Source of the DNA: DASQMT01 sp963835735
GTDB taxonomy: Bacteria; Actinomycetota; Thermoleophilia; Solirubrobacterales; Solirubrobacteraceae
NCBI GenBank assembly: GCA_963835735.1
Contig: CAWIGP010000001.1
Coordinates: 1-64,000 of the forward strand
Length of the DNA stretch: 64,000 nucleotides
Direction: 5' to 3'
Positions 8,352-16,554 of the stretch are shown one piece after another. A program made the translations under genes and the position numbers. Within the stretch, counting starts at the first letter, position 1. Every line of letters begins with the position of its first letter. Under the pieces are notes generated by a model, which saw only the letters and a program-made list of their open reading frames with translations, ran no database searches and was not told where the DNA came from.

Positions 8352-9356
8352 TCAACGCAGGTGCGCGCGCCCGAGCGCCGCCGTCGAGAGCGCTCCCGCG
8401 GCCCACGTCGCGATACGCAGCTGCGCGATCGCGGCGCCCACGGCGTCGCCCGTGCGGTCCGCGCGCGCGGCGATCAGGAACGGCCGCGCGAGCCCGCCTG
8501 CGACTGCTCCCAGCGCGAGGCACTTGGCGACGTCGACGCCGTCGCGCAGGCCGCCCGACGCGATCACGGGCAGCCCCGGCGCGGCGGCCAGCGCGTCCGC
8601 CAGCGCGTCGGCCGTGGGCACGCCCCAGCCGGCGAACGCGGTCGCGACGGCGCCGGCGCGCGTGTCGCGACGACCCTCGATCAGCGCCCAGTTGGTGCCG
8701 CCGGCGCCCGCGACGTCGACGGCGGCGACGCCGGCTCCCGCGAGCGCCCGCACGTCCTCGCCGTCCATCCCGAAGCCCACCTCCTTGACGACCACCGGCC
8801 GCGGCGCCAGCCGCGCCACGATCGCCGCGATCCCGTCGAGCACGCCGGAGAACACCGGCTCGCCCTCGGGCTGCACCGCCTCCTGCACGGGGTTGAGGTG
8901 GATCGTGAGGCCGTCGGCGTCGAGCAGCTCGACCAGCCGCTCCGCGCGCCCCGGCGCGCCCGGCCCGCGCACCTGCGCGGCGCCGAGGTTCGCCAGCAGC
9001 AGCGGCGGGCGCGGTCCGCCGGCCGGCCGGTAGGTCGCCAGCAGCCCGTGGTCGTCGAGCAGCGGCCGTCCCGAGCCGAGCACGAGGCCGATGCGATGCT
9101 CGGCCGCCGCGGCAGCCAGCCGCGCGTTGACGGCGCCGGCCTCGTCGGTGCCGCCGGTCATCGCCGAGATCAGCAGCGGCGCGCCGAGCGCCGCGCCGAG
9201 CAGCTCGCAGCGCAGGCTCACGTCGGCGAGGTCGCGCTCGGGCAGCGCACGGTGGCGCAGGCGCACGTGCTCGAGCCCCGATCCGCCGGCGTGCTCGATC
9301 CCCGGCTCCGCCGCGATCCGCAGGTGGTCGGCCTTGCGGCCGGGTGTGTCGCTCAT
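8352..9356 (-). CDS. fni: Type 2 isopentenyl-diphosphate delta-isomerase
   Basis: A 334-residue FMN-dependent enzyme that interconverts isopentenyl and dimethylallyl diphosphate for isoprenoid synthesis. Family blocks seen are RKADHLRIA at the N-terminus, LLISAMTGGT, LLLANLGAAQV, LTIHLNPVQEAVQPEG, VVVKEVGFGM, DVAGAGGTNWA and VIASGGLRDGVDVAKCLALGA, which together form the FMN/NADPH TIM barrel. Start ATG 9356 shares one base with the stop of the upstream carboxypeptidase (TGATG), so translation is coupled. It is the last gene of the rhomboid, small membrane protein, carboxypeptidase, isomerase operon. Isoprenoid supply for lipid carriers fits next to a wall enzyme. Confidence 0.96.
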   Translation of the reverse strand: MSDTPGRKADHLRIAAEPGIEHAGGSGLEHVRLRHRALPERDLADVSLRCELLGAALGAPLLISAMTGGTDEAGAVNARLAAAAAEHRIGLVLGSGRPLLDDHGLLATYRPAGGPRPPLLLANLGAAQVRGPGAPGRAERLVELLDADGLTIHLNPVQEAVQPEGEPVFSGVLDGIAAIVARLAPRPVVVKEVGFGMDGEDVRALAGAGVAAVDVAGAGGTNWALIEGRRDTRAGAVATAFAGWGVPTADALADALAAAPGLPVIASGGLRDGVDVAKCLALGAVAGGLARPFLIAARADRTGDAVGAAIAQLRIATWAAGALSTAALGRAHLR

Positions 9357-10321
9357 CAGCGATCCGCCCGGAAGCCCTGATCGAGCAGCCGCCGCGCCTG
9401 GCGGCCGGGGTCGGGCGAGTGCAGCAGCACGACGCCGAGCCGCTTCGTGCCGCGCTTGGCGGTCGCCACGAGGCAGCGTCCCGCCGCGACCGTGTAGCCG
9501 GTCTTGACGCCGGTCGTGCCGCGGTAGCGGGAACGGAGCAGCGGGTTCGAGTTGAACAGATAGAGCTTGCCGCCCTTGATCGGGAACGGCAGCTCGACCT
9601 TGCGGCGCTTGACGATGCGCGCCAGCCGCGGTGTGCGCAACACCGCACGTGCCAGCGCGGCGAGGTCGCCCGCGCAGGAGTGGTTGCCGGCGTCGCGGAT
9701 CCCGCTCGGCGTGGAGAAGCGGGTGCACACCAGCCCCATCGCCTTCGCCCGCCGGTTCATCAGCCGCACGAAACGTCGCTCGCTGCCGCCGGCCGCACGC
9801 TGCGCGAGCGCGATCGCCGCGTCGTTGCCCGACACGAGCAGCAGCCCGTGCAGCATCTTCTCGACGCCGATCAGCTTCCCGCGCGGGAGCATCCCGACGC
9901 CCGAGCCGCGATAGCGGAGCGTCTCGGGCGTGATCCGCACCCGCCCGTGGCGCGGCACCCGCTCCACGACCAGCAGCGCGGTCATCATCTTCGTGAGCGA
10001 CGCCATCGGGAGGACGCGCGTGGCGTTGCGCCGCCACAGCACGCGACCGGTGTTGACGTCGAACAGCAACCCGGCCCGGGGCGGGCGCTTGAAGTCGACG
10101 CGCAGGACGTCGTGCGGATCGTCCAGACGCACGGCGAGCGGCGACGGCGCGGTCCCGAAACTAGGCGGCGGGGCCGGCTCGGCAGTGGGCTGCGGCGGCG
10201 CCGGAGGCGCGGAGGCGCGCACCGCCGGCGTGCTGGGGTCGTCGACGACCAGCAGGTAGGCCGCCGCTGCGGCGGCTCCGAGCGCGAGCAGCACGACGAT
10301 CCTGCGGAGCCGGCGGCTCAT
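9356..10321 (-). CDS. D-alanyl-D-alanine carboxypeptidase (penicillin-binding protein, S11)
   Basis: A 321-residue wall-trimming serine peptidase. An N-terminal membrane anchor (about 8-26) and a Pro/Ala-rich linker precede the catalytic domain. All three active-site motifs are present in order: SLTK at 108-111, SGN at 164-166 and KTG at 273-275. It removes the terminal D-Ala of peptidoglycan stem peptides outside the membrane. No C-terminal amphipathic helix is obvious, so the N-terminal anchor probably holds it. Coupled to the isomerase gene by TGATG and 4 nt downstream of a tiny membrane-protein gene. Confidence 0.95.
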   Translation of the reverse strand: MSRRLRRIVVLLALGAAAAAAYLLVVDDPSTPAVRASAPPAPPQPTAEPAPPPSFGTAPSPLAVRLDDPHDVLRVDFKRPPRAGLLFDVNTGRVLWRRNATRVLPMASLTKMMTALLVVERVPRHGRVRITPETLRYRGSGVGMLPRGKLIGVEKMLHGLLLVSGNDAAIALAQRAAGGSERRFVRLMNRRAKAMGLVCTRFSTPSGIRDAGNHSCAGDLAALARAVLRTPRLARIVKRRKVELPFPIKGGKLYLFNSNPLLRSRYRGTTGVKTGYTVAAGRCLVATAKRGTKRLGVVLLHSPDPGRQARRLLDQGFRADR

Positions 10322-10325
10322 CCGC

Positions 10326-10502
10326 TCAGCCGTCCCGCGGCGGCGTCGAGAGCGCGCCGATCACGCCGAACGCGAACAGCCCGAGCACGGCGAGCGAGAG
10401 CACGACGAGCACGTCGGGACCCTTCCAGAACAGCACGAACAGCGTGAGGAACGCGAGGGTCGCGATGAACAGGAGCGCGAGCACGAGGATCAGCGTGCGC
10501 AC
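10326..10502 (-). CDS. Small two-helix membrane protein (58 residues)
   Basis: A short gene that fills the space between rhomboid and carboxypeptidase genes: 3 nt after the rhomboid stop (10506) and 4 nt before the carboxypeptidase start (10321). Translation from GTG 10502 gives 58 residues: a hydrophobic helix (about 4-25), a short FWKGPD turn, a second helix (about 31-51) and the tail STPPRDG. Tight spacing and the strongly hydrophobic, hairpin-like composition support a real protein. Function unknown; it might assist the neighbouring membrane proteins. Confidence 0.75.
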   Translation of the reverse strand: MRTLILVLALLFIATLAFLTLFVLFWKGPDVLVVLSLAVLGLFAFGVIGALSTPPRDG

Positions 10503-10505
10503 ACG

Positions 10506-11246
10506 TCACCGTGCGCTCTCTGCCTGCGCCCGGCGCCTGCGGTTGCTCGCGAACAACCGGATCGCCAGCAGCCCGAACACGAAGCCGCCGATGTGGGCGA
10601 AGTACGCGACGCCGCCCTCCCCGCCCTGCGAGCCGAGGTCGAAGTAGCCGAACAGCACCTGCTGGACGAACCAGAAGCCGAGGATCCAGATGGCCGGCAG
10701 TTCGACGATCGTGACGAAGAAGATGATGAAGATCAGCGTGATCACGCGGGCGCGCGGGAACAGGATCAGGTAGCCGCCGAGCACGCCCGCGATCGCGCCC
10801 GACGCGCCGATGGTCGGCACCGTCGAGTCGGGGTCGATGGCGACCTGCAGCCCGCTCGCCGCGAGCCCGCCGAGCACGTAGAACACGATGAACTTCAGCG
10901 GTCCCATCGAGTCCTCGACGTTGTTCCCGAAGATCCACAGGAACAGCATGTTGCCGCCGAGGTGCAGCAGCCCGCCGTGCATGAACATCGATGTGAACAG
11001 CGTCACCCAGGTGGGAGTGGTCGGCGGGGCGCATCCCTGCGCGCCGACCTGCTCCCCCGGATGCGAGACCTCGAACGGAATCTCGGCGTAGTCGACGAGG
11101 TTGCAGAAGTAGTGCTCGCCGCTCGGGTTGCCGAGCGTGAAGCCGCCCTGCTGCCAGAAGAAGTAGGCGATCACGTTCACCGCGATGAAGGTGACCGTGA
11201 CCACCGGGAAGTGCAGGGTCGGGATGTTGTCCTTGATCGGGAACAC
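10506..11246 (-). CDS. Rhomboid family intramembrane serine protease
   Basis: A 246-residue polytopic membrane protease. The catalytic pair is visible: Ser149 in the GASG motif (147-150) and His218 in AHIGG. MHGGLLHLGGNML (about 89-101) matches the conserved region of loop 1 and helix 2. An extracytoplasmic loop carries two cysteines (about 48 and 72). The start is GTG 11246; a TACGGT box at 11256-11261 lies 9 nt upstream, pointing to a nearly leaderless transcript. It heads the four-gene operon ending with the IPP isomerase. Substrates are unknown. Confidence 0.95.
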   Translation of the reverse strand: MFPIKDNIPTLHFPVVTVTFIAVNVIAYFFWQQGGFTLGNPSGEHYFCNLVDYAEIPFEVSHPGEQVGAQGCAPPTTPTWVTLFTSMFMHGGLLHLGGNMLFLWIFGNNVEDSMGPLKFIVFYVLGGLAASGLQVAIDPDSTVPTIGASGAIAGVLGGYLILFPRARVITLIFIIFFVTIVELPAIWILGFWFVQQVLFGYFDLGSQGGEGGVAYFAHIGGFVFGLLAIRLFASNRRRRAQAESAR

Positions 11247-11275
11247 CGGCGCCGAACCGTAGCCGGTGCGCCGGG

Positions 11276-12040
11276 CTACTCAGCAGGGAGCCACTTGAAG
11301 CGCCGCGCGGCGACGATCGCCATCGCCACGCCCCACAGCGCCATGATCCCGAGGTCGCCCCACGCGACGGTCGCGCCGGTCGGCAGCCACGCGTGCTGCA
11401 GCGCCTCGGTCAGGTGCGCGAGCGGGAAGGCGTTCGCCACGTGCTGCAGCCAGTCCGGCAGCTGCGACATCGGGAAGTAGAGGCCCGACAGCAGCTGCAG
11501 CGGCAGCAGCGTGAACTGCAGGATCGGCTGCGCCGACTCGACGTTGCCGATCAGCGACGCCACCGCGTAGCCGCAGCAGGCGAAGCAGAGCGAGCCGACG
11601 AGCACCGCGAGCAGCGCCGGCAGCAGCCCGCCGGGCGGCGGGTCGATTCCGAACGCCACGTCCGCGACGATCACCATGATCGCCACGGCGACCAGACTCG
11701 ACAGCGTCGCGGTCACCACGCGCGAGAGCACGAGCACCGCGGCGGGCACCGGTGTCGCACGTCGGCGCTTGAGGATCCCGCCCTCGCGCTGGTAGACGAT
11801 CGACATCGTGAGCGCCAGGAACGAGCCGGTCAGCACGGCGAGGCTCATCACGCCCGGGACGCTGGCCCGGTTTCCCGCGACCTCCTGGCCGGCGACCTCG
11901 ACCGTCGAGGTGCCGTAGAGGCCGGCGAACACGCACAGCAGCAGCAGCGGGAGCAGCAGGATGAAGACCTGCGAGCGCCGGTTGCGGCGCATCGTCAACA
12001 GGTCGTAACGAAGCTGGTGGAGGAACAGGGTGTGTGTCAT
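11276..12040 (-). CDS. ABC-2 type transporter permease (DrrB-like)
   Basis: A 254-residue permease with about six membrane helices and the ABC-2 C-terminal signature region (SGLYFPMSQLPDWLQHVANAFPLAHLTEALQ). Start ATG 12040 overlaps the stop of the ATPase gene by four bases (ATGA), so the pair is one exporter of the DrrAB type for drugs or lipids. Substrate unknown. The pair diverges from a NarL-type histidine kinase and regulator, a common arrangement for exporters induced by cell-envelope stress. Confidence 0.94.
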   Translation of the reverse strand: MTHTLFLHQLRYDLLTMRRNRRSQVFILLLPLLLLCVFAGLYGTSTVEVAGQEVAGNRASVPGVMSLAVLTGSFLALTMSIVYQREGGILKRRRATPVPAAVLVLSRVVTATLSSLVAVAIMVIVADVAFGIDPPPGGLLPALLAVLVGSLCFACCGYAVASLIGNVESAQPILQFTLLPLQLLSGLYFPMSQLPDWLQHVANAFPLAHLTEALQHAWLPTGATVAWGDLGIMALWGVAMAIVAARRFKWLPAE

Positions 12041-12942
12041 CGCGTCAGCTCCAGATACATGTCTTCGAGCGTGGGCCGGCGGACCTCGAGGTCGGTCAGC
12101 TCAAGCTCCCGTTCGAGCGCCCAGCCGGTCAGCTCGTGCAGCTCGGCCATCGGGTGCTCGGTGCGCAGCGCGACGCGCCCGCTGTCGTCGACCTCTGCGC
12201 CCAGGGGCGGCTCGCCTGCGCCCGGCGGCAGCGTGAAGGAGACGATCGCCGCCGCCCGGTCGCGGCCGCCGAGGGTCGCAGGCGTGCCGTCCGCGACGAT
12301 CTCGCCGCGCGCCATCACGACGATCCGGTCGGCGAGCCGCTCGGCCTCCTCCATGTAGTGGGTGGTGAGCAGGATCGTCTTGCCGAGCGAGCGCAGGCCG
12401 CCGATCACCTCCCACGTCCGGCGCCGCGCCGCGGGGTCGAAGCCGGTCGTCGGCTCGTCCAGGAAGATCAGCTCCGGATCGCCGATCAGCGCGAGCGCGA
12501 CGTCGAGCCGGCGGCGCTGGCCGCCCGACAGCTTCGTCGCTTCCTGGCCGGACTGCTCGTCCAGCCCGACCAGCGCGAGCGTGTCGTCGACGTCGCGAGG
12601 CGCGCTGTAGTAGCCGGCGTAGAGCTGCAGGCATTCGCGCGCGCTGAGGTTGGTCTCCGGCGAGGACTCCTGCAGCACGATGCCGATGCGGTCGCGCCAG
12701 GCGGGCGGCGCGGTGCGGGGATCGGCGCCGAGCACGGAGACCTCCCCGGCGGTCGGGGCGCGGAAGCCCTCGAGGATCTCGACGGTGGTGGTCTTGCCCG
12801 CGCCGTTCGGGCCGAGCAGGGCGAGGATGTCGCCACGCCGGACGTCGAGGTCGATCCCGCGGACGGCCTCGACGTCGCCGTAGCGCATGCGCAGGCCGCG
12901 GACCTGCACGGCCTGCTCGGTTGCGGTGGTGGGGAGGAACAT
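12037..12942 (-). CDS. ABC transporter ATP-binding protein (DrrA-like)
   Basis: ATPase subunit of the exporter, 301 residues. Walker A GPNGAGKTT, signature LSGGQRRRLDVALAL, Walker B LIFLDEPTTG and switch-His in LTTHYMEEA are all present, and an accessory C-terminal domain follows. Another in-frame ATG lies at 12951, but it falls inside a TAGCGT box (12950-12955). ATG 12942 is exactly 7 nt beyond that box, the spacing of a leaderless start, and is preferred. It couples energy to the membrane partner encoded immediately downstream. Confidence 0.95.
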   Translation of the reverse strand: MFLPTTATEQAVQVRGLRMRYGDVEAVRGIDLDVRRGDILALLGPNGAGKTTTVEILEGFRAPTAGEVSVLGADPRTAPPAWRDRIGIVLQESSPETNLSARECLQLYAGYYSAPRDVDDTLALVGLDEQSGQEATKLSGGQRRRLDVALALIGDPELIFLDEPTTGFDPAARRRTWEVIGGLRSLGKTILLTTHYMEEAERLADRIVVMARGEIVADGTPATLGGRDRAAAIVSFTLPPGAGEPPLGAEVDDSGRVALRTEHPMAELHELTGWALERELELTDLEVRRPTLEDMYLELTR

Positions 12943-12949
12943 GACCGCC

Positions 12950-12955
12950 ACGCTA
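12950..12955 (-). promoter_or_regulatory. -10 box of leaderless promoter for the ABC exporter
   Basis: TAGCGT on the minus strand, followed after 7 nt by ATG 12942. This matches the TANNNT -10 consensus with the transcript starting at or next to the start codon. No convincing -35 is visible. Confidence 0.6.
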
Positions 12956-13062
12956 GGCGCGGACCGCGGTCATCACATCGGCGCCCGGTTCCAACCTCGC
13001 TCCACCCTGGGGTTGAGCCCGCGGCCCACCTCCGCGCCGATGTCGAGGCGAACACTGCGGCC

Positions 13063-13068
13063 TATCGT
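13063..13068 (+). promoter_or_regulatory. -10 box of leaderless promoter for the kinase-regulator pair
   Basis: TATCGT followed after 7 nt by GTG 13076. It faces the exporter promoter across about 110 bp. It decides the kinase start, since the open frame extends further upstream through non-family sequence. Confidence 0.6.
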
Positions 13069-13075
13069 TGGTCGC

Positions 13076-14218
13076 GTGATTTGGCCGGTCCGCTGGATTC
13101 TTCCGTTCTTCGCCGTGGTGCTGACGGTCCTGATCGTCGCCTCCTCGCTGCAAGAGGACCCGCGGCCGGCGCTGCACGGCGAGGGCCTGATCGTGCTCGC
13201 CGCGCTGGTGGCGTTCGTGTTGCTACTCGGCTTCGCGCTCGTGTTCCGCACGCGGCATGTCGACCAGCGCGCGACCTGGTGGCTCCTGGGCGGGATCGGC
13301 GCGTGCGCATTGACGCTCGCGATCGTCCAGCCCGACGGCGCCGGCGTGCTCGCGCTCTACATCACGCTCGGCGTCGCGTGCTCGCGGCTGGAGCCGCGCC
13401 GGGCGATCCCGCTGTTCACGGCCGGGATCATCGCCGCCAGCGCGCTGCACGAGCTGGTCGCGCGCGACGGCACCCTGGGCGACACGATCATCGCCGACGC
13501 CAGCGCGATCGTGTTCTTCTTCATGGGCTACATGATGCGGATCTTCCGCGTCGGGCAGGCGCGCGCCGAGCGGCTGGTCGAGGAGCTCGAGGAGAGCCGC
13601 GATGCGCAGGCGCAGACCGTCGCGCTGCGCGAGCGCCAGCACCTCGCGCGCGAGATGCACGACGTGCTGGCGCACTCGCTCTCCGCGCTCGCCGTGCAGC
13701 TCGAGGGCGCGCGGCTGCTCGCCCGCCGGTCCGGCGCGGACCAGAGCGTCGTCGACGCGGTCGAGCGGAGCCATCACCTGGCGAAGGGCGGGCTGGAGGA
13801 GGCACGGCGCGCGATCGAGGCGCTGCGCGGCGGCGACATGCCGGGGCCCGACCGCCTCCCCGCGCTCGCCGACGAGTTCCGCGAGCAGACGGGCGTCGAG
13901 ACCGTGCTCGCGACGGACGGCGCCCCGCGCGAGCTGCCGTCGGAGGCGCGGCTCGCGCTCTACCGCACAGCTCAGGAGGCGCTCACCAACGTGCGCCGGC
14001 ACACGGACGCCGAGCACGTCGACCTGCGCCTGCGCTACGCCGACGACGGCACCTGGCTGACGGTCGAGGACCACGGGCAGCGCAGGAACGGGACCGCCGA
14101 GCCGGGCCTCGGGTACGGGCTGACCGGGATGCGCGAGCGCGCCGAGCTGCTGGGCGGGCGGCTCGACGCGGCGCCGACCGCGGACGGCTTCCGCGTCGAG
14201 CTCTACATACCGGCATGA
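13076..14218 (+). CDS. NarL/DesK-type sensor histidine kinase
   Basis: A 380-residue kinase starting at GTG 13076. Five or six hydrophobic segments in the first ~150 residues form an intramembrane sensor without a large outer domain. The HisKA_3 dimerisation helix carries the phospho-accepting His195 in REMHDVLAHSLSALAVQ. The ATPase domain follows with YRTAQEALTNVRRHTDA (N-box) and GYGLTGMRERAELLGG (G-box). The stop overlaps the regulator start (ATGA), so it phosphorylates the next protein. It diverges from a DrrAB-like exporter that it probably controls, which is contextual inference. Confidence 0.94.
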   Translation: MIWPVRWILPFFAVVLTVLIVASSLQEDPRPALHGEGLIVLAALVAFVLLLGFALVFRTRHVDQRATWWLLGGIGACALTLAIVQPDGAGVLALYITLGVACSRLEPRRAIPLFTAGIIAASALHELVARDGTLGDTIIADASAIVFFFMGYMMRIFRVGQARAERLVEELEESRDAQAQTVALRERQHLAREMHDVLAHSLSALAVQLEGARLLARRSGADQSVVDAVERSHHLAKGGLEEARRAIEALRGGDMPGPDRLPALADEFREQTGVETVLATDGAPRELPSEARLALYRTAQEALTNVRRHTDAEHVDLRLRYADDGTWLTVEDHGQRRNGTAEPGLGYGLTGMRERAELLGGRLDAAPTADGFRVELYIPA

Positions 14219-14856
14219 CGGTCGACGACCCCATCCGCGTGCTCCTCGCCGACGACCAGCGCGTCGTGCGCGAGGGCCTCGCGATGCTGCTCGATCTGCT
14301 GCCCGGGATCGAGGTCGTCGGCACCGCCGCCGACGGCGAGGAGGCGGTGCGCTTGGCGGTCGCCCGCGCGCCGGACGTGATCCTGATGGACCTCCGGATG
14401 CCGCGCCTCGACGGCGTCGAGGCGACCCGCCGGATCGCGGACGTCCGCCCGCAGGTGCGCGTGATCGCGCTGACGACGTACGCCGACGAGCCGACCGTGC
14501 TGAGCGCGCTGCGCGCGGGCGCGCGCGGGTACCTGACCAAGGACGCCGGCGCGGAGGAGATCGAGGCGGCGATCACGGCGGTGGCGCGCGGCCAGGCGGC
14601 GCTCGACCCCGCGGTCCAGGCGGCCGTGCTCGCCGGCCTGGCCGAGCCGGCGCTCCCGGACGGCCTGACGCCGCGCGAGGCCGAGGTGCTCACGCTGATC
14701 GCTGACGGCCTCACGAACGCGCAGATCGCCGAGCGGCTGGTCGTCAGCCCGGCGACGGTCAAGAGCCACGTCAACCGCGTGTTCGCGAAGGCCGGCGTAC
14801 GCGACCGCGCCCAGGCGGTCGCGTACGCGTACCGCAACGGCCTGGCGCGGACCTAG
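14215..14856 (+). CDS. NarL/LuxR-type response regulator
   Basis: A 213-residue two-domain regulator. The receiver has acidic residues in LLADDQ, phospho-acceptor Asp59 in VILMDLRMP, and the conserved Lys in YLTKDAG. The C-terminal LuxR helix-turn-helix reads LTPREAEVLTLIADGLTNAQIAERL and TVKSHVNRVFAKAGV. It is coupled to the kinase by an ATGA overlap. Its TAG stop (14854-14856) overlaps the expected TAG stop of the convergent MFS gene. Likely targets are the adjacent exporter genes. Confidence 0.95.
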   Translation: MTVDDPIRVLLADDQRVVREGLAMLLDLLPGIEVVGTAADGEEAVRLAVARAPDVILMDLRMPRLDGVEATRRIADVRPQVRVIALTTYADEPTVLSALRAGARGYLTKDAGAEEIEAAITAVARGQAALDPAVQAAVLAGLAEPALPDGLTPREAEVLTLIADGLTNAQIAERLVVSPATVKSHVNRVFAKAGVRDRAQAVAYAYRNGLART

Positions 14857-16308
14857 TCGGCGGCGTAGGCGACCTCGGCCGGCGCGTCTGCCTGCTCGGC
14901 GGCGCCGTGCGGGACGCAGCACGAACACGGCGAGCGCGATCCCGACGGCAATGAGCGCGGCGCCGATCACGTACGCCAGGTGGAAGCCGGCGTTGAGCGC
15001 CGACGCCGCCGACTCGCCGTCTGCGAGCAGCCCGTCGGTGCGCTCGGTCGCCAGCGTGGCGAGCACGGCGAGGCCGATCGCGCCGCCGACCTGCACGCTG
15101 GTGTTGACGAGGCCGGAGGCGAGGCCGGAGTCGCTCGGCCCGGCGCCCGACATCGCGAGCCCCATCAGCGCCGGGAAGGCGAGGCCGGCGCCGAGGCCCA
15201 GCAGGATCATCGCGGGCGCGATGTCGACGATGTAGTCGCCGTCGACCGGCGTGCGCGCGAACAGCAGCAGGCCGGCGCCGATCGCCACCAGGCTCGCGAT
15301 CAGCGGCGTGCGCGGGCCGTAGCGCATGATCAGCGGGTGCGAGAAGCGGAGCGACATGGCGCCCATGACGATCGTCGCGGGCAGGAACGCGAGCCCGACC
15401 TCGAGCGCGCCGTAGCCGAGGATCTCCTGCATGTAGAGCGCGCCGAGGAAGAACATGCCGAACATGCCCATCACCATCAGCGCCTGGATGACGTTCGCTC
15501 CGGCGACGTCGCGCGAGCGGAACAGCCGCAGCGGCATCAGCGGGTTGGGGATGCGCGCCTGACGGAGGACGAACGCCGCGATCAGCCCGATCGCGATCGC
15601 GCCGAATCCGAGCGTGCGGGCCGAGCCCCAGCCCTGCTGCTCGACCTCGAGGATCGTGTACACGAGGAGCATCAGCCCGCCGGTGAGCAGCGCGGCGCCC
15701 AGCAGGTCGGCGCCGGCCTTCAGCCCGACGCCCTCGCGGTCGTCCACGAGCCGCACGGCGAGCAGCGCCGTGACGATGCCGATCGGCACGTTGATGAAGA
15801 AGATCCAGTGCCAGTTGATCGCCTCGGTCAGCGCGCCGCCCGCCAGCAGCCCGATCGAGCCGCCGGCGGAGGCGACGAACCCGTAGACGCCGATCGCCTT
15901 TGCCTGCTCCCGCGGCTCCGGGAACATCGTCACGATCATGCCGAGGATCACGGCCGAGGCCAGCGCGCCGCCGACGCCCTGCACGAACCGCGCGCCGATC
16001 AGCATGGCCTGGGTCTGCGCCACCGCGCACAGCAGCGACGCGACGGTGAAGACGGCCAGCCCGATCAGGAAGATCCGCCGCTGGCCGAGCAGGTCGCCCA
16101 TGCGGCCCGACAGCAGCAGCAGGCCGCCGAACGCGATCAGGTAGGCGTTGACGACCCACGCCAGCCCGCTCTGCGAGAAGCCGAGATCCTCCTGGATCGA
16201 GGGCAGCGCGACGTTCACGATCGTGGCGTCGATCACGATCATGAGGACGCCCGCACAGAGGACGTACAGGGCCAGCCAGCGCCGGCGATCGCTCGTCTCG
16301 GCAGTCAC
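14853..16308 (-). pseudogene. MFS drug exporter (DHA2, 14-helix type), frameshifted near the C-terminus
   Basis: EmrB/QacA-like proton-driven exporter. Start GTG 16308 has AAGGAG nine bases upstream. Motifs seen are VIDATIVNVALPSIQ in helix 1, GRMGDLLGQRR and WHWIFFINVPIG. In the given reading frame the normal stop is missed and the frame runs on, antisense to the response regulator, to 14203, adding an Arg-rich tail unlike the family. Removing one base from the GGG run at 14911-14913 restores a natural end, VLRPHGAAEQ then ADAPAEVAYAAD and a TAG at 14853-14855 overlapping the convergent regulator stop. So either a sequencing error or a real C-terminal frameshift; the transport core is intact. 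Confidence 0.85.
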
Positions 16309-16479
16309 GTCGGGGAGCTCCTTCAGGGGATTCGGGGCCTTCGAGGTCGCTGGGGAGACGACCGTAGGCTGGAAGATATGCCCGGAGGCGGCCGCGGTCA
16401 GTGCGGCCAGGCGGCGTGCGGACGTTCGGCTAACTCGAAGCCGCGATGGGTCGTGTCGCGCCACTTCTACGTCCTGTCG

Positions 16480-16507
16480 TTGACATCGCGCGACTCGGCA
16501 CTAGGGT
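16480..16507 (+). promoter_or_regulatory. Promoter of the M28 peptidase gene
   Basis: A perfect -35 hexamer TTGACA (16480-16485), a 16-bp spacer and TAGGGT (16502-16507) as -10. A leader of roughly 40 nt then leads to the ribosome binding site AAGGGGAG and the TTG start at 16555. This is the best sigma-A-type promoter I see in the window. Confidence 0.7.
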
Positions 16508-16554
16508 CCGGCGGCCAATGGGCCCGCAGGGGGCCTACGCACAAGGGGAGTGCC

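Noticed and set aside
12034..14214. Very long open frame upstream of the response regulator
   Set aside because: It is the antisense and shifted reading of ABC ATPase and kinase genes; only the part from 14215 is protein-like.
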